The position numbers were made by a program, and so were the translations under genes. Source: Apostichopus japonicus (lineage: Eukaryota; Echinodermata; Holothuroidea; Aspidochirotida; Stichopodidae). Taken from it: DNA of 64,000 nt. The notes under the pieces were generated by a model, which was given only the letters and a program-made list of their open reading frames with translations, was not told the origin of the DNA and searched no databases. Positions 41,826-53,040 of the stretch are shown here, piece after piece. The stretch spans positions 15,820,001-15,884,000 of the forward strand of contig NC_092580.1 in the NCBI RefSeq assembly GCF_037975245.1, given 5' to 3'. How positions within the stretch are numbered: position 1 is the first letter of the stretch; each line of letters starts with the position of its first letter.

Positions 41826-43336
41826 TATGTATATGGAACATTAACCCATGCAACCGCGTCTCTTTTTACAGCGTATAATATAGCGTCAGCATATTATCAA
41901 TGGCTTCATTGTGCTAAATTGTCTCTATATTCTTTGTGACGTCAATGTTGCAACACTGGGTATATGACTGCTTGTATCCCCCCCCCCCCCCCCCCCCGTT
42001 TCTGTCAAAACTACTATATACAGTCTGCTATTTTTGTCTTTCTTTTGAAGTTTTGATTTTCTTTTAATCCTGTTTTTCTTTTTCTTTTACTCTTTTTTTT
42101 CGTTGTTGATTTTAAGTAATACGTTAAGATTTTGACCGCTTTTGGTTCAGGAAGATTGACGTACTATACGTGTCAAGCTCAACAGTCAAGTTGTAGCCCC
42201 TTGTCCGCCGGTGACAATAAACAAACATAGTTCTGTGATGTGATTGAGTGGCTGCATTAAATGCCGCTTCTTTCTGGGCCGTGTCGCACGTCACAAGAAT
42301 GGGTTCACAAACATACTATGTAGCTAGGAGCCGTTATGTCGATATAAAGCAAAATGGTTAAATGCTTCACGAAATGATTGATCAGGCTCTACAATTCTCG
42401 CTGTATGCAATTAACCGTTAATTTTCTTAATATGTAAAAAACAAAATTAATATCCAGTAGCAATATGTTCTATATAACTCGTAGACGAATGATAATATAG
42501 GCCTAGTATAAATAGGAGGAGTTCCCGCTTTTTTCCTCCTATATTTTCAGGTGGAGGGGAGGCGGAGGAAACTTTTTGAATAAAACTACTGATACTCGAC
42601 TTTGATTCACTGAAGGACAAACAAACCTAAATTCATTACCTCTGTATACGATGACAGATACATTTAATAAATGTCCTTCACTTCCGGTTTACTCCCCCAT
42701 TCCCCAGTCCTTCCCCCATCCACACGCAACGCTCAAACCAGATCACATAAATTGGCTTTTTCTAGAAAGCACAGTTTAAATACCACAGAGCCGTTATTAA
42801 AGCAGAATGAATATTTAATTTTCACGTTCTTTGTCTTTTCGGAAAGCAAAGGCTGATTGTTATGCATATAATTATGGCAGTATATTCATAGAGAACATAA
42901 TATCATATAAATTGGTTGCAAATACTACCTTTTTAAAGAAATTCACAGATATAATGGGCATAAATAATCGTTACTAATTCCAGGTGCCACTTTGTAATTC
43001 GTCGTCATTAGGCTGACTAAACCCCTTATCTTGTGTATGAAAAAACATCAAAATCATGCGTGTAAATTGCGTCCATTTGACGGACGTTTGACAGTTTTCC
43101 TGTTACACTGAAGTTACGAATAAGAACATAAGTTCAAAGGGGGGGGGGGACAAAGAAAGAATCCTAGCTCACGGAATTACCACTCCTGATATCCCAACCA
43201 CCCCAGTATCACCCCACCCCACGACAACCCAACCCCAATCCACTCCCTATATGATTATATATCGGAGTTGCTGTTTATACGCTTTCATAGGCCTGCCGGG
43301 ATAAGTTTATTATTGATACTACTATATATGGTAGTT
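41823..43336. other. Non-coding spacer
   Basis: Holds a C-tract of about 18 near 41980, T-rich sequence at 42030-42105 and a G-tract near 43140. No gene recognised. Confidence 0.5.
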
Positions 43337-43803
43337 GGTAATTATGAAGTGCCATATGTGACAATATCATATACCATAAATATTTATTATAACGAGGAAT
43401 ATATGTTGGTTATGCAGTAATAATTATATATGACTTATGTTTGTTCTTCATATATATACGTTATGCATTTCCTATATATATCGCATATCATATATATTTC
43501 GCATAACATATATATATTGTTCGTTATAACCTTTATATATTATATACTATTTTGTCATGTTCGGCGCGGTAATATATATAGATTATAAAAGTGTGAGTGA
43601 CACGCGCGAGTGGGAGGAGCTTAATTTCCTTGATTATTTGAACATTCGCGCCACAGACATGTACGCGTTTAAGGCGAATGTACAAAGTGTAGTGTAGAAT
43701 ATATAGCTACATTGATTATAGAGCAGTCTACGTACGTGAAGGCTAGGCTGCGCCTGTTTAGCAGCCTAAAGCCTAGGTACATGTCAATGTGTTCAACAAG
43801 TGA

Positions 43804-44118
43804 TGGAGCTTCAACAAAATAGTTATTTAGACGCGTTTTCTGAGCTCCCAAACATTTATAGTGAAGCAAAATACGGCAGACGAGCAAAGAGCACATATCG
43901 TACAAGGAAGGGTTGAATCTGCGATACATTTGGTACGTGTTCCGATAGATTACCTTCAACATCTGCCCGTTCCAGGAGATGAAGCTAATTTGATGCTTGT
44001 AAGTGGCTTACAGCAGCTCCTTGGAGCTTTAGAAAATGTGCAAACCGGCTACAGTGGTGAGGCTGACGACGATGTCGACTACAGTTTTCAGTGTTTGACC
44101 CTTATTTACCTCATATGA
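43804..44118 (+). pseudogene. N-terminal remnant of the transposon's + strand protein, frameshifted
   Basis: The frame opens MELQQNSYLDAFSELPNIYS at 43804, just inside the left inverted repeat, and would stop near 43916. An overlapping frame takes over with SAIHLVRVPIDYLQHLPV, GDEANLMLVSGLQQLLGAL and ENVQTGYSGEADDD. The two join sensibly after a single shift between about 43865 and 43915. A donor-like GTGAGG lies at about 44057. The position suggests the transposase gene, with its catalytic part lost or on later exons I cannot find. The protein is helical and acidic at the end; I did not recognise a catalytic motif. Confidence 0.5.
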
Positions 44119-44797
44119 CATTTGACCTATTTCAAAATCAATAGGGATCATCTTTTCAATATAGGTAACATATGTACCAAGTAAGATATAAATCCAACTT
44201 GGGACTGCTGAGATAACATGGTTACAAGCTTGGCATCACACACACACACACATGACACACACACCCAGGTGTACATTACATTCAGTGCGAGGACTTCATT
44301 GAAATTTCCTTTATCCTAACCTAATAGACCCTAAAATTGACAATACCCTAACCTTTGTCTTCTGATGACTTGAAAGTTGAAAATCACATTGTATTTCTTC
44401 CAAGAACTTCCTTTGTTCAAGTTCTCGGACGTTATTACCCTACATGTCCACACTTTTTGAATTGTCAGAGTCATGTTTTTAGGATCTGATATATGTTGAT
44501 GATTATCTAAGTATTTGCCAAGGTTGTTAAATTGATCTTGGAAATGTAAATATTTCTGAATAATACTGCAAAATTAATGTGCAAAGGACTTTGAAAAAAT
44601 CCCCACCCCCCCCCCACTGTGGGCCCTGATGTAGTCTGCCTGTGTCACTATCAAATATAAATCATATCATGTGTAATACCCTTATGGAAAATTGAGCACT
44701 CAGGAATTGACTTAATACTCTATAATAATTTGTTACTTAGGCATATGTGCACAGTGAAATTTAGTGTGATTCAACATTGAAGGAAGGTCAAACTTAC

Positions 44798-44940
44798 TCA
44801 TTTGGGGTCAAAGGGAGGACAACATCAATAGCTTTCCCAGCTGATGCCTGTTGCGTATATGGGCGATACCTTTGATTGGTCCCTCTGCTAGATGATCCTC
44901 TCCTAGCCGGTGTCCTGCCCACGTCCTTGCCCTCAACCAC
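44798..44940 (-). pseudogene. Second exon-like segment of the transposon's minus-strand gene
   Basis: On the minus strand an acceptor CCTGTTCCGTTTAG precedes 143 bp and a donor GTAAGT follows it (44792-44797). One frame is open throughout: VVEGKDVGRTPARRGSS, then RGTNQRYRPYTQQ, then KAIDVVLPLTPN. The basic, serine-rich, probably unstructured stretch resembles linkers in multi-copy HECT-ligase-like (G2E3-like) proteins of fish and invertebrates, which is a memory-based hint only. The exon at 46925-47043 ends in a phase that does not fit this frame, so an exon between them is missing or one has decayed. Confidence 0.4.
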
Positions 44941-45339
44941 CTAAACGGAACAGGTTCCGCATTTCCTCATGGGCAGTCTGAAACACATTCCTACAATGAA
45001 TGTCAAAAGAGCATTATGTAAATTAAAAAAACTATGAAAGGTATGTCATGTGTCACTTAATTGTCAACAATGTTTTTTTGTAGTTAACCATTTGGGGAAA
45101 TAATTTCTTTTCCATTTTCATTTGCAAGATTACTGCCATTTGTGAAACCTGATAAGATAATGTCTCTTTCTGATAACTGTCTTGTCACATATTATATTAA
45201 TGAGTGTAGAACATATTGAATTATATTATATTTAATATATTGAATTCATACCCTTATTAAGTATCTTCCTGATCGATTTAGCATTTTTCTCACAAACTGT
45301 TTCAAAGTTATGTTGACCCACATGCATAGTGCATGTAGA

Positions 45340-45633
45340 CAGGCGTGTAGCCAGGAATTTGCCAAGGGAGGGGCGAAACTGTAGATTCGGCATTGTAAAC
45401 TATCTCAGCGTAGCGCCACCATGTTGGCGCGAAGCGTACAAGAAAATTTTGGCTGAAAATGCCTCCCAGATCGCTGGAAATGGCACTTCCCAGGCCTTGT
45501 AAGTTGCATCTTAGCATTTTCTCTTTTGAAAATACTAGCGATATCATAAAAACATTAAAAAAATTTTTTTTTAATATGCTCAAGGGGGGGGGGCCGCTGC
45601 CCCCTTCGCCCCCCCTCCTTGGCTACACGCCTG
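45340..45633. mobile_element. hAT-type MITE nested in the larger transposon (294 bp)
   Basis: The ends are CAGGCGTGTAGCCAGGA and the inverted form CAGGCGTGTAGCCAAGG. An exact 8-bp direct repeat CATGTAGA flanks it (45332-45339 and 45634-45641). It is the same family as 19782-20052, including CCTCCCAGATCGCTGGAAA and the core hairpin GTAGCGCCACCATGTTGGCG. It interrupts the larger element and so is younger than it. Confidence 0.95.
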
Positions 45634-46289
45634 CATGTAGATTCAGCCCTACATGAATTTGGTATCAGTTATATTCTTGTGCAGGTCAAAATTTGTCCTG
45701 TGCATACATGCACATTTTGTGTCTACATGCGCGCATCATGCACAGAGGTGAAGACCTACATGTACCATTTGCCCACATGTAAACGATGAAATACAAAACA
45801 AGGAAACAAAATTGCATCCATGGCTTTCTCTTTCAGGGTACAAATACAATCCTCCTAAAGTGTGAAAGTCTATTAAAGTTTAATTTAAAAAAAAAAAAAT
45901 AATGTAATTATAATTACTTTGATACAATTTAAGTAACATTTTTTTTTCTTCTTGGCCTTTTAAAATTTATTTTCATTTAATAATGGGTCTGATGGCTCGG
46001 TCATAAATTGGGACCCTGATTCAGTTTTGCTTTCCTATTTTGAGAAGAATTTTCTTGAAAAGCTGATTTTTTGGCCTAGCCTAAATGTGATTTTGTGCTT
46101 CCGCCTCAGGTCTACAAATTTTCATAAGCCTATATAAATATTTCAATCTACAAATGAAGACTAAAGCAGGCCCAGCCAATAATTGAGTACTCCAAGTAGG
46201 CTAATTATATAACGCGTTAGGCCTAACGTTAGGCCTACTGCCAAAGTTTGGTAAGGAAATATGGCTAACTTAGACGATTAGACCATAGG

Positions 46290-46317
46290 ACTCCCAGGAC
46301 GCTAGCGTCCTGGGAGT
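46290..46317. repeat. Perfect 28-bp palindrome
   Basis: ACTCCCAGGACGCT followed by its exact reverse complement, with no spacer, inside the transposon. Confidence 0.95.
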
Positions 46318-46683
46318 TTGCATAGGGCAGGGAAGGGATTACCATGAACCATTTTGGAGGTATGTGAAACATTGATACTAATTAAAATTAGGGACACCTG
46401 ACAGCTCCTGAGTCCTAGGCCTGGCTAAACCCAAACCCTAACATCTCACCCTAACCCCTCACCCTAACCATTGGTGTCGGTCCCTAGGGCCTATACTAAA
46501 TTAGAGCCGAAACATTTATTGCATAACACAGTGTTCAATTCATGAACTAGGGCCCTTAGAGTACTTAGAGTTACTAAGTTAGACTAGGAGTAAGACCTAG
46601 GCCTAAGGTTAGCCTAGGCCTAGGCTAGACCCTAGTCCATGATCAAGACCTAGGGCCCTGTAGGGGCCCAAGGCCTAACTTAG

Positions 46684-46753
46684 TAATTACGGTATGCTAC
46701 ACAAACCTTCATCATACTAGTATTATGAAGGTTTGTTTAACGTACCGTAATTA
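46684..46753. repeat. Nested inverted repeats (hairpin)
   Basis: TAATTACGGTA (46684-46694) pairs with TACCGTAATTA (46743-46753), and within it ACAAACCTTCATCATACT (46701-46718) pairs with AGTATTATGAAGGTTTGT with one mismatch. It lies among CCTAGGC-rich sequence in the transposon interior. Confidence 0.85.
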
Positions 46754-46924
46754 GGTCATGGACTAGCACTAGCTAACTGGTTAGGCTATATATCAATTAA
46801 CCATAGCTAGCCTAGGCTTATAGGGCTACGCCTAGCCTAGGGGCCCCTAAGACAAGTTAGTACTAACACTGCAGTTGGGCTAACTCTCCAGTACAGTTTA
46901 TGCAATTTGTTAGGGTAAGCCTAC

Positions 46925-47043
46925 CTGTTAGTGTTTGTTGGACGCTCTCGATCTCCCACCACTCTAATTACTTGTCTTGCGACAGGCTCAGCAAGCCTAT
47001 TTACTAGGGAAGAAAACTCACTTTCCGTAAAGTTATTCGACAT
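46925..47043 (-). pseudogene. First coding exon of the transposon's minus-strand gene
   Basis: Translation from the ATG at 47043 (context CAACATGT), just inside the right inverted repeat, gives MSNNFTESEFSSLVNRLAEP, then VARQVIRVVGDRERPTNTN, and ends at the donor AACAG followed by GTAGGC (phase 2). The frame is open further upstream but that part overlaps the inverted repeat and looks untranslated. The protein is not recognised. Its place at the end opposite to the other gene suggests a second transposon protein. Confidence 0.45.
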
Positions 47044-47441
47044 GTTGAAAGGTTCGATAGTATATTGCGGACTGATATAACGTAGCTTATGCCCTATTCT
47101 TCTATTGCAGTACAGTGTAGGTATATACTGAAGCACTAGTATAGTACTACACAAGTCCTTTTGCCCGCTCCGTCGAAAAAGTTTATCAACATTACCGATC
47201 GTACACATGCATGGTACTCGTGAGAGCGATTTGCATAACGGCTCCTCCCACTCGCGTGCCACTCACACTTTATAATCTAGGCCTATATTATATTACCGCG
47301 CCGAACATGACAAAATAGTATATAATATATAAAGAACAAACATAAGTCATATATATATTACTGCATAACCAACATATATTCCTCGTTATAATCAATATAC
47401 ATGGTATATAATATTGTCACATATGGCACTTCATAGGTAAT

Positions 47442-47915
47442 TGGAAAAACAATTGTAACATCAATACAATCAACTTCGTTGCGTATCATCTTCAAGTTCG
47501 GGGAGTCCCGTTCCCACCCTCCCTCACCCTACCTCACTCCTCCATAACCCCCCCCCCAACCCTCCCCACTCCCCATTTCTACGTTCAAGAACTTCGGTCT
47601 TCACGATGCAACAGCTATATAGACTGATAGATGTGTGAGTCATAATCCATGTTGGGATCTTGTCTCATAATCAACCTCCCTGAATTCAATAAGCGCCTCT
47701 TTGTATGATTTCTCATAACATGCCTCCCATCGTAAATCCAAAGCGCCACGTTTGCAGGCAGTTTATGATCAACGCACCCAAAATGTCAACGGTTGTAAAA
47801 TTCAAGCGCAAAAAAGTCAATGGAGATAAATTGTAGTTGTCAGAATGTGACACCGGACTCCGAGACTGTACATGATTAGTGCAATAGTCCTCGACAGTGT
47901 ATGTATGTACTATAA
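47442..47915. other. Spacer, C-rich near 47520-47570
   Basis: Holds a CCCTCC-rich stretch and no gene. A phrase ACCGGACTCCGAGACTGTAC near 47851 recurs inside the following satellite near 48026. Confidence 0.5.
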
Positions 47916-48475
47916 TGTATATTGTTGTTTAGAAATCTATATATCGTTACACCAAACCGGTTATACCGAGAATTACTATGTACAGTATGTACTATAAATT
48001 ATATTGTTGTGTAGACATCTATATACCGGACTCCGAGACTGTACATGATTAGTGCAATCTTCGACAGTGTATGTACTATCATGTATATTGTTGTTTAGAA
48101 ATCTATATATCGTTACACCAAACCGGCTATACCGAGAAATACTATATATGTATACTATAATGTATATTGTTGTTTAGTTATATATATATCGTTACACCAA
48201 ACCGGTTATACCGAGAAATACTATGTATGTAGTATAATGTATATTGTTGTTTAGTTATCTATATATCGTTGCACCAAACCGGTTACACCGAGAAATACTA
48301 TATGTATATGTATACTTTAATGTATATTGTTGTTTAGTTATCTATATATCGTTGCACCAAACCGGTTACACCGAGAAATACTATATGTATATGTATACTT
48401 TAATGTATATTGTTGTTTAGTTATCTATATATCGTTGCACCAAACCGGTTATACCGAGAAATACTATAGAGAAGA
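47916..48475. repeat. About 80-bp satellite, 7 units
   Basis: Units start with TGTATATTGTTGTTTAG near 47916, 48000, 48082, 48161, 48238, 48321 and 48402, then ATATATCGTTACACCAAACC and GGTTATACCGAGAAATACTA. The second unit contains a foreign block copied from upstream, so unequal exchange has occurred. Confidence 0.95.
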
Positions 48476-48950
48476 GTAAATATAGAAACGACCAGTGCTG
48501 GCCTTTAAAGTGGACGCAATTACATGCTTGGTATTGTTAGGTTTCGCCATATACACAAGACAAGGATTTAGTCACCCTAATGAAGGATTACATGGCCATT
48601 GGAATTATTAATAATTTTCTTTGCCCATTAGGCATATCACTGTGATTTCCTTTACAGTTTTATGTTTTACTTTCATTGTTTAGTCGCCGTATAGGCCTAT
48701 ATACGTTTATACCAAACAGAATAGAGGGAGTACCGGTACTGCATGGGTAGGGAGAAATGAAAGTTTACGGCCCTTTATACAGTCCATGATTTACTATATA
48801 TACTTAGTAATTGCGTTAGGCGTATATAGACTATGAATCTCTCATGGATCTTGCATCAACCGTAGACATGCAAACAGATTGCTCCATAGAGAAAGCACTT
48901 TTCTATACGGAAGTTATGAAATGTAATCGTTTCAAAATCAATACCATATT
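48476..48950. other. Non-coding spacer
   Basis: No gene or repeat recognised. Confidence 0.5.
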
Positions 48951-49733
48951 CAGGGTTCTGCCCAGGGTAGATTGAGTGCCGGCAGGACTATCTAAGCGGA
49001 GCGCCACCATCGGTTGGCGCGGAGCGTCCAAGAAAATTTTGGGTTTTGGGAACCCCCCAGATGGCCGGAAACGGCCCTTCCCGAGTATTCTGAGCCACAT
49101 ATAGACAGCTTTGAAATGAGATCTCATGTCTGGAATTTTTCATAATTAATGAAAAAAGTTAGGACAAATATCTGGAGCACCAGAGTACAGACCAGCCGGT
49201 GGTGCCTATTAAGTATACTAAAAAGCAATAGCAATGCACCGTGCACGTGGCTGACTAGTTCGTGTAGCCGTCACGTATAGTCACTACGAGGCGGAGTGCG
49301 CTGGTCGTGCCTAATGCAATATGATGTAAATTCACCCGCTACGAAGGTTAACGGCCGTATGTGTACTAGCTAGCTGGATAATGCCTGTGTCTCGCGCGAT
49401 GAAAATAGATATAAATGAAACTATCAAAAGTACGATCGGGAGTTGGAAACGGAAACAGTCATTGGTCTGTAATGCGGAACTCTGGTAATTTTTACTAAGT
49501 ATGACACTGTGATGTGTTGGATATTTTGAATTTGAACAGTTATGAACTGGATTTCCCCTAGTCTCAAACAGATTGTTTCTGTACGTTCGACCCTCTGGCT
49601 ATGGAGCTGTTTTTTGGAGTTCCTATCGAAAATAAGTGCCGGTCGGAAAAGTCACTCAGGCAGATTGTGGTGGTCGGTAATTCAGCGTGCTGGTCGGGCC
49701 CGACCGGCGCCGACCGGCAGCGGCAGAACCCTG
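48951..49733. mobile_element. 783-bp non-autonomous element related to the hAT-type MITEs
   Basis: It starts CAGGGTTCTGCC and ends with the inverted form of the same 12 bases. A 6-bp direct repeat CATATT flanks it (48945-48950 and 49734-49739); an 8-bp repeat is not seen. The first 180 bp or so match the family at 45340-45633: CTATCTAAGCGGAGCGCCAC, then TTGGCGCGGAGCG, then CCAAGAAAATTTTGG and CCCAGATGGCCGGAAA. The right end is rich in CGACCGGC. No transposase frame. Confidence 0.75.
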
Positions 49734-50829
49734 CATATTTGATGATGGTATTCTATGAGGATTCATGATTTGGGAATCGAAAGGACCGTACTTTTTTTCT
49801 ATTCATCTGACAGGTGCTCTCTTTAGTTACCCATCATGCACTTCCACACCCCACGTTTTATTTTATTATCTTGACAATGTTTTCTTTCATTAATCAAGAC
49901 AATGTTGCTTTTAGCTCATCATAAGCTTCCCCCCCCTCTTCCCTACTCCTTTCAAAATCCAAAGCCCCCCCCCATCTCTCTCTCTCTCTGTCCCACACCC
50001 TTCACCTCCTCCGCAACTTCACCCTCTTTATGATTTAACATCCTTGGAAATATCATCGCGATTCCCTCCCCCCGTATATATATGTACTTTTACCTGCATG
50101 AAGATAAGTTTGTCTTTACGTCCAAGCATGCAGACACCAGCTCTCTCGTCATGCTTAAAATAAATCGCTTGCGTGGCCTCTTTCATAATCCCTATGGAAA
50201 CAGTGAACTTCAGAAATGTCTGCGTTATCAATGACATATTACCCTAATATGCACAATCGTGTCGTCAAGCGTAAACACACGGAAATGGCGAATAATATTA
50301 GTGAGAAGCGTTAATAAGCAGATAATGAATGGGGAATCTTAGGATGTGACACTGCTTCATTACAGATTAGTATAACAGCATATAGAACCATTCCCTTCCA
50401 ACACCATGTTCACGCATGCAGAATGCATTCATTACGGAAAGCGTTGTCTTCCTGTGTTTTTTTATAAATTACTCGTCAACCTTCAACATCAAAAATATAA
50501 TAATAAAAAAAATAAGAGGCGAAGATCATCTCGATCCCGTTTCGCTTTTCTAAATTAAGACCTATTTGATAAAAAGTACTGAGGAGAGAAAAAAAAGTAC
50601 ATCGACATTACGGTACCTGGTAAAAAAAATAACACCTCACGGTGTATACTAGCATGAATCAGCGTTACAACGGACAACCTGACCAGTCTAGCCGATTGTC
50701 TATCATTCTATAATGGATTAGATTCGAAGTGGTCTGTGATGTATGTGTATATAGCATGTATCGGTGAATGAAACGTAACTGAAGTGGGGCAGCCAAATGG
50801 TTGTTAAACATAGATTTATGAGTTTGAGT
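49734..50829. other. Non-coding spacer
   Basis: C-rich and CTCTCT-rich near 49930-50030. No gene recognised. Confidence 0.5.
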
Positions 50830-50831
50830 GA

Positions 50832-50902
<71 letters not shown>
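50830..50902. repeat. (TA)n microsatellite
   Basis: TA repeats with a single phase slip near 50853. Confidence 0.97.
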
Positions 50903-50905
<3 letters not shown>

Positions 50906-51925
50906 AATACCATGTTAAAATATATAACAGTATTTAATGGTTCGATTATAGCTTTGTTCAAAGTTTTACAACTCTGACAAGCTTATCGTATCTGTAATTT
51001 TACGTTGTACATTACACCCTACATTAAAGTTGGAGTTTCTGATACAATGTCTGGCAATTCCATTACCAAACCTACTGCAAAATTACTCAAAATAAGTTGA
51101 CAGATGATCCGATGAGAATTGTTTCTCAAAGCACATACGCATACAAATGGGTGTATACTTTTCATGTTAATTTTACTAAAATCTACACTTTTTCATGTTT
51201 TTTCTCTCTCCACAAACAAGCAAATGTGGCACGTTCCCATGTGTTCCCTCTCCCGTGTCCATCACGCTTGACCCCCACCCCACCACACCCCCAACGCAAC
51301 ACTGTTCATTCTCCAACCTGAACACAACGTTCTCCACACACTAACTTCGCGGTAACGTACTTTTGGCTCGCGGCCAAAGTTACTGACTGAGACGAACTTG
51401 TGGACCCAATGAAGTTGATTGTACTTATATTGAGTATGTTATATCTAACTATGTATCTGTATGACAGATTGGTCAGGTTTGTCGCCTGTTCCGCGTAACT
51501 TGTTAACGAGGACTTCCTCGACACCCAGGTCTCATGGGACTGCCATATATTCAGTTTTCGATTTCCTTGAATCATAATACCGTAAAATGATATATCTTGT
51601 TTGCAATTACGGTTAGGATTTTGTCGTAAAGTTCGGGGGTGTATCAAAACGCGATTTTGTCACGATTGTCGTTGGTCTCTAGAATGACTAAACTTGACCA
51701 TGTTGAAAACACCGGTATACCTATTGTGGTTCCTTTCGTATTTGTTTACATTAACGTGGTAAGCCTTTACGAGTCTCTCCATATGAGTGCAAGTCAATAA
51801 TTAAGAGATCGTCCAGTTTTACCAAAAGAGGCAAAGGTTAGCCTGTTAGCCACATTTACTGGTGTGGTATAGGTCATCAAAAGTTAATAGCCTAAGTCGT
51901 TGTCGGTGGACGAATGATATATTGT
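50903..51925. other. Non-coding spacer
   Basis: The minus-strand frame at 51306-51647 has no recognisable domain. Nothing else is seen. Confidence 0.45.
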
Positions 51926-52068
51926 TTCTATATATTGGGTAAAGTGAATGAAAATTCATTCTATATATTCATTCTATATATTGGGTAAAGTGAATGAATA
52001 TTCATTCTTCCTATATATATATATATATATATATACCGTATATATATATATATATATACATATATATT

Positions 52069-52101
<33 letters not shown>

Positions 52102-52112
52102 ATATATATATA
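51926..52112. repeat. Short direct duplication followed by (TA)n
   Basis: TCTATATATTGGGTAAAGTG occurs at about 51927 and about 51972, followed both times by AATGAA; the second copy runs into a perfect palindrome GAATGAATATTCATTC. A (TA)n array continues to 52112. Confidence 0.85.
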
Positions 52113-53013
52113 GTTCTGAATAGGATTTTAGCGCATATGCCATGTCTCATTTTGTCAAAAATGCCATCAAAATTTCAAAGGCATCAGTGATGATATTATT
52201 GTCTGGATGACGACTTCCCCTCGGGATTGACCTTACATTTATCGTCCTACATTTACAAACAAATATGTTTGTCTCTATAGCGGTATTGTATAGAGGCTGG
52301 CTGACGTCATCATATTATGACCAAACCCCGGTTATCCACATTAGGCAAAGAACATAACCGATACGTAACTTAAGGATATATGTTACCAAAATTGCTTTCC
52401 ATATAGTTGTCTCCCTATCGTGTTGTCAGGGACAATAAATGTTTTTTTTCTTCAGTTACTACCTTGTGTGTGATTCCTTCTTTTTTTTGTAATCTCAGAA
52501 TCCCCGCAAAGACGGAGACGCAGATTTCAGCAAGTTTACCTATTAACGGTTTCTCAGATACAATATGTCGTTGTAGATATTATACAAATAGACCTATACT
52601 ATAGAGAGATGCAGTAACGACACAATGCGGTGAGATCTGATGATTATACCAATCTGTCAACCATATAATAAGACCTCAACAAACTTGAAACCAGGAATAG
52701 AAGAAGAAAACCCGTCAAACTTTCTCCAGACAATAAACGCTAGAAAGTCCTTATATGAGTGATTTTATATATTAGGCTGAAAATATAAATTTGGGTCATA
52801 ATTCATACATGTTCTTATTGTATAGCTGCATGGCGCCATTTCATTGCATTAAGCTACAATTACATAATCATGATTCATATTCAAGCCAGATTGACTCAAA
52901 TATATATAATACAGTGCTACATATGCTAACCAATAACCACTTTAAAAAAGCAATATTGCATGTTTAACATTTGCAGTGACATCAATGCAACTGATTAGAG
53001 GTGTAGTTTTGTT
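52113..53013. other. Non-coding spacer
   Basis: No gene or repeat recognised. Confidence 0.5.
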
Positions 53014-53040
53014 CGCATGCGCGCGCACGCGCGCGTGTGT
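53014..53040. repeat. 27-bp alternating purine-pyrimidine run (Z-DNA prone)
   Basis: CGCATGCGCGCGCACGCGCG continues into CGTGTGT without a break in alternation, in otherwise AT-rich DNA. Confidence 0.85.

Larger units (their letters stand above)
43343..47435. mobile_element. 4,093-bp DNA transposon with long terminal inverted repeats, IS3EU-like (tentative)
   Basis: Both ends begin TATGAAGTGCCATATGTGAC when read inward. The left repeat runs about 43343-43620, the right about 47241-47435; the left is longer because of about 85 bp of TA-rich repeats near 43449-43530. The flanks carry an exact 6-bp direct repeat, GGTAAT (43337-43342 and 47436-47441). A + strand gene remnant starts at 43804 and minus-strand exons at 47043 and 44940, so two genes converge. 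A hAT MITE sits inside. The 6-bp duplication and TAY-type end fit what I recall of IS3EU transposons; the remaining coding sequence is too short to prove it. Confidence 0.9.

Noticed and set aside
46421-46480. Telomere-like CCCTAAC words
   Set aside because: Only three irregular copies lie in CCTA-rich transposon sequence, too few for an interstitial telomere.
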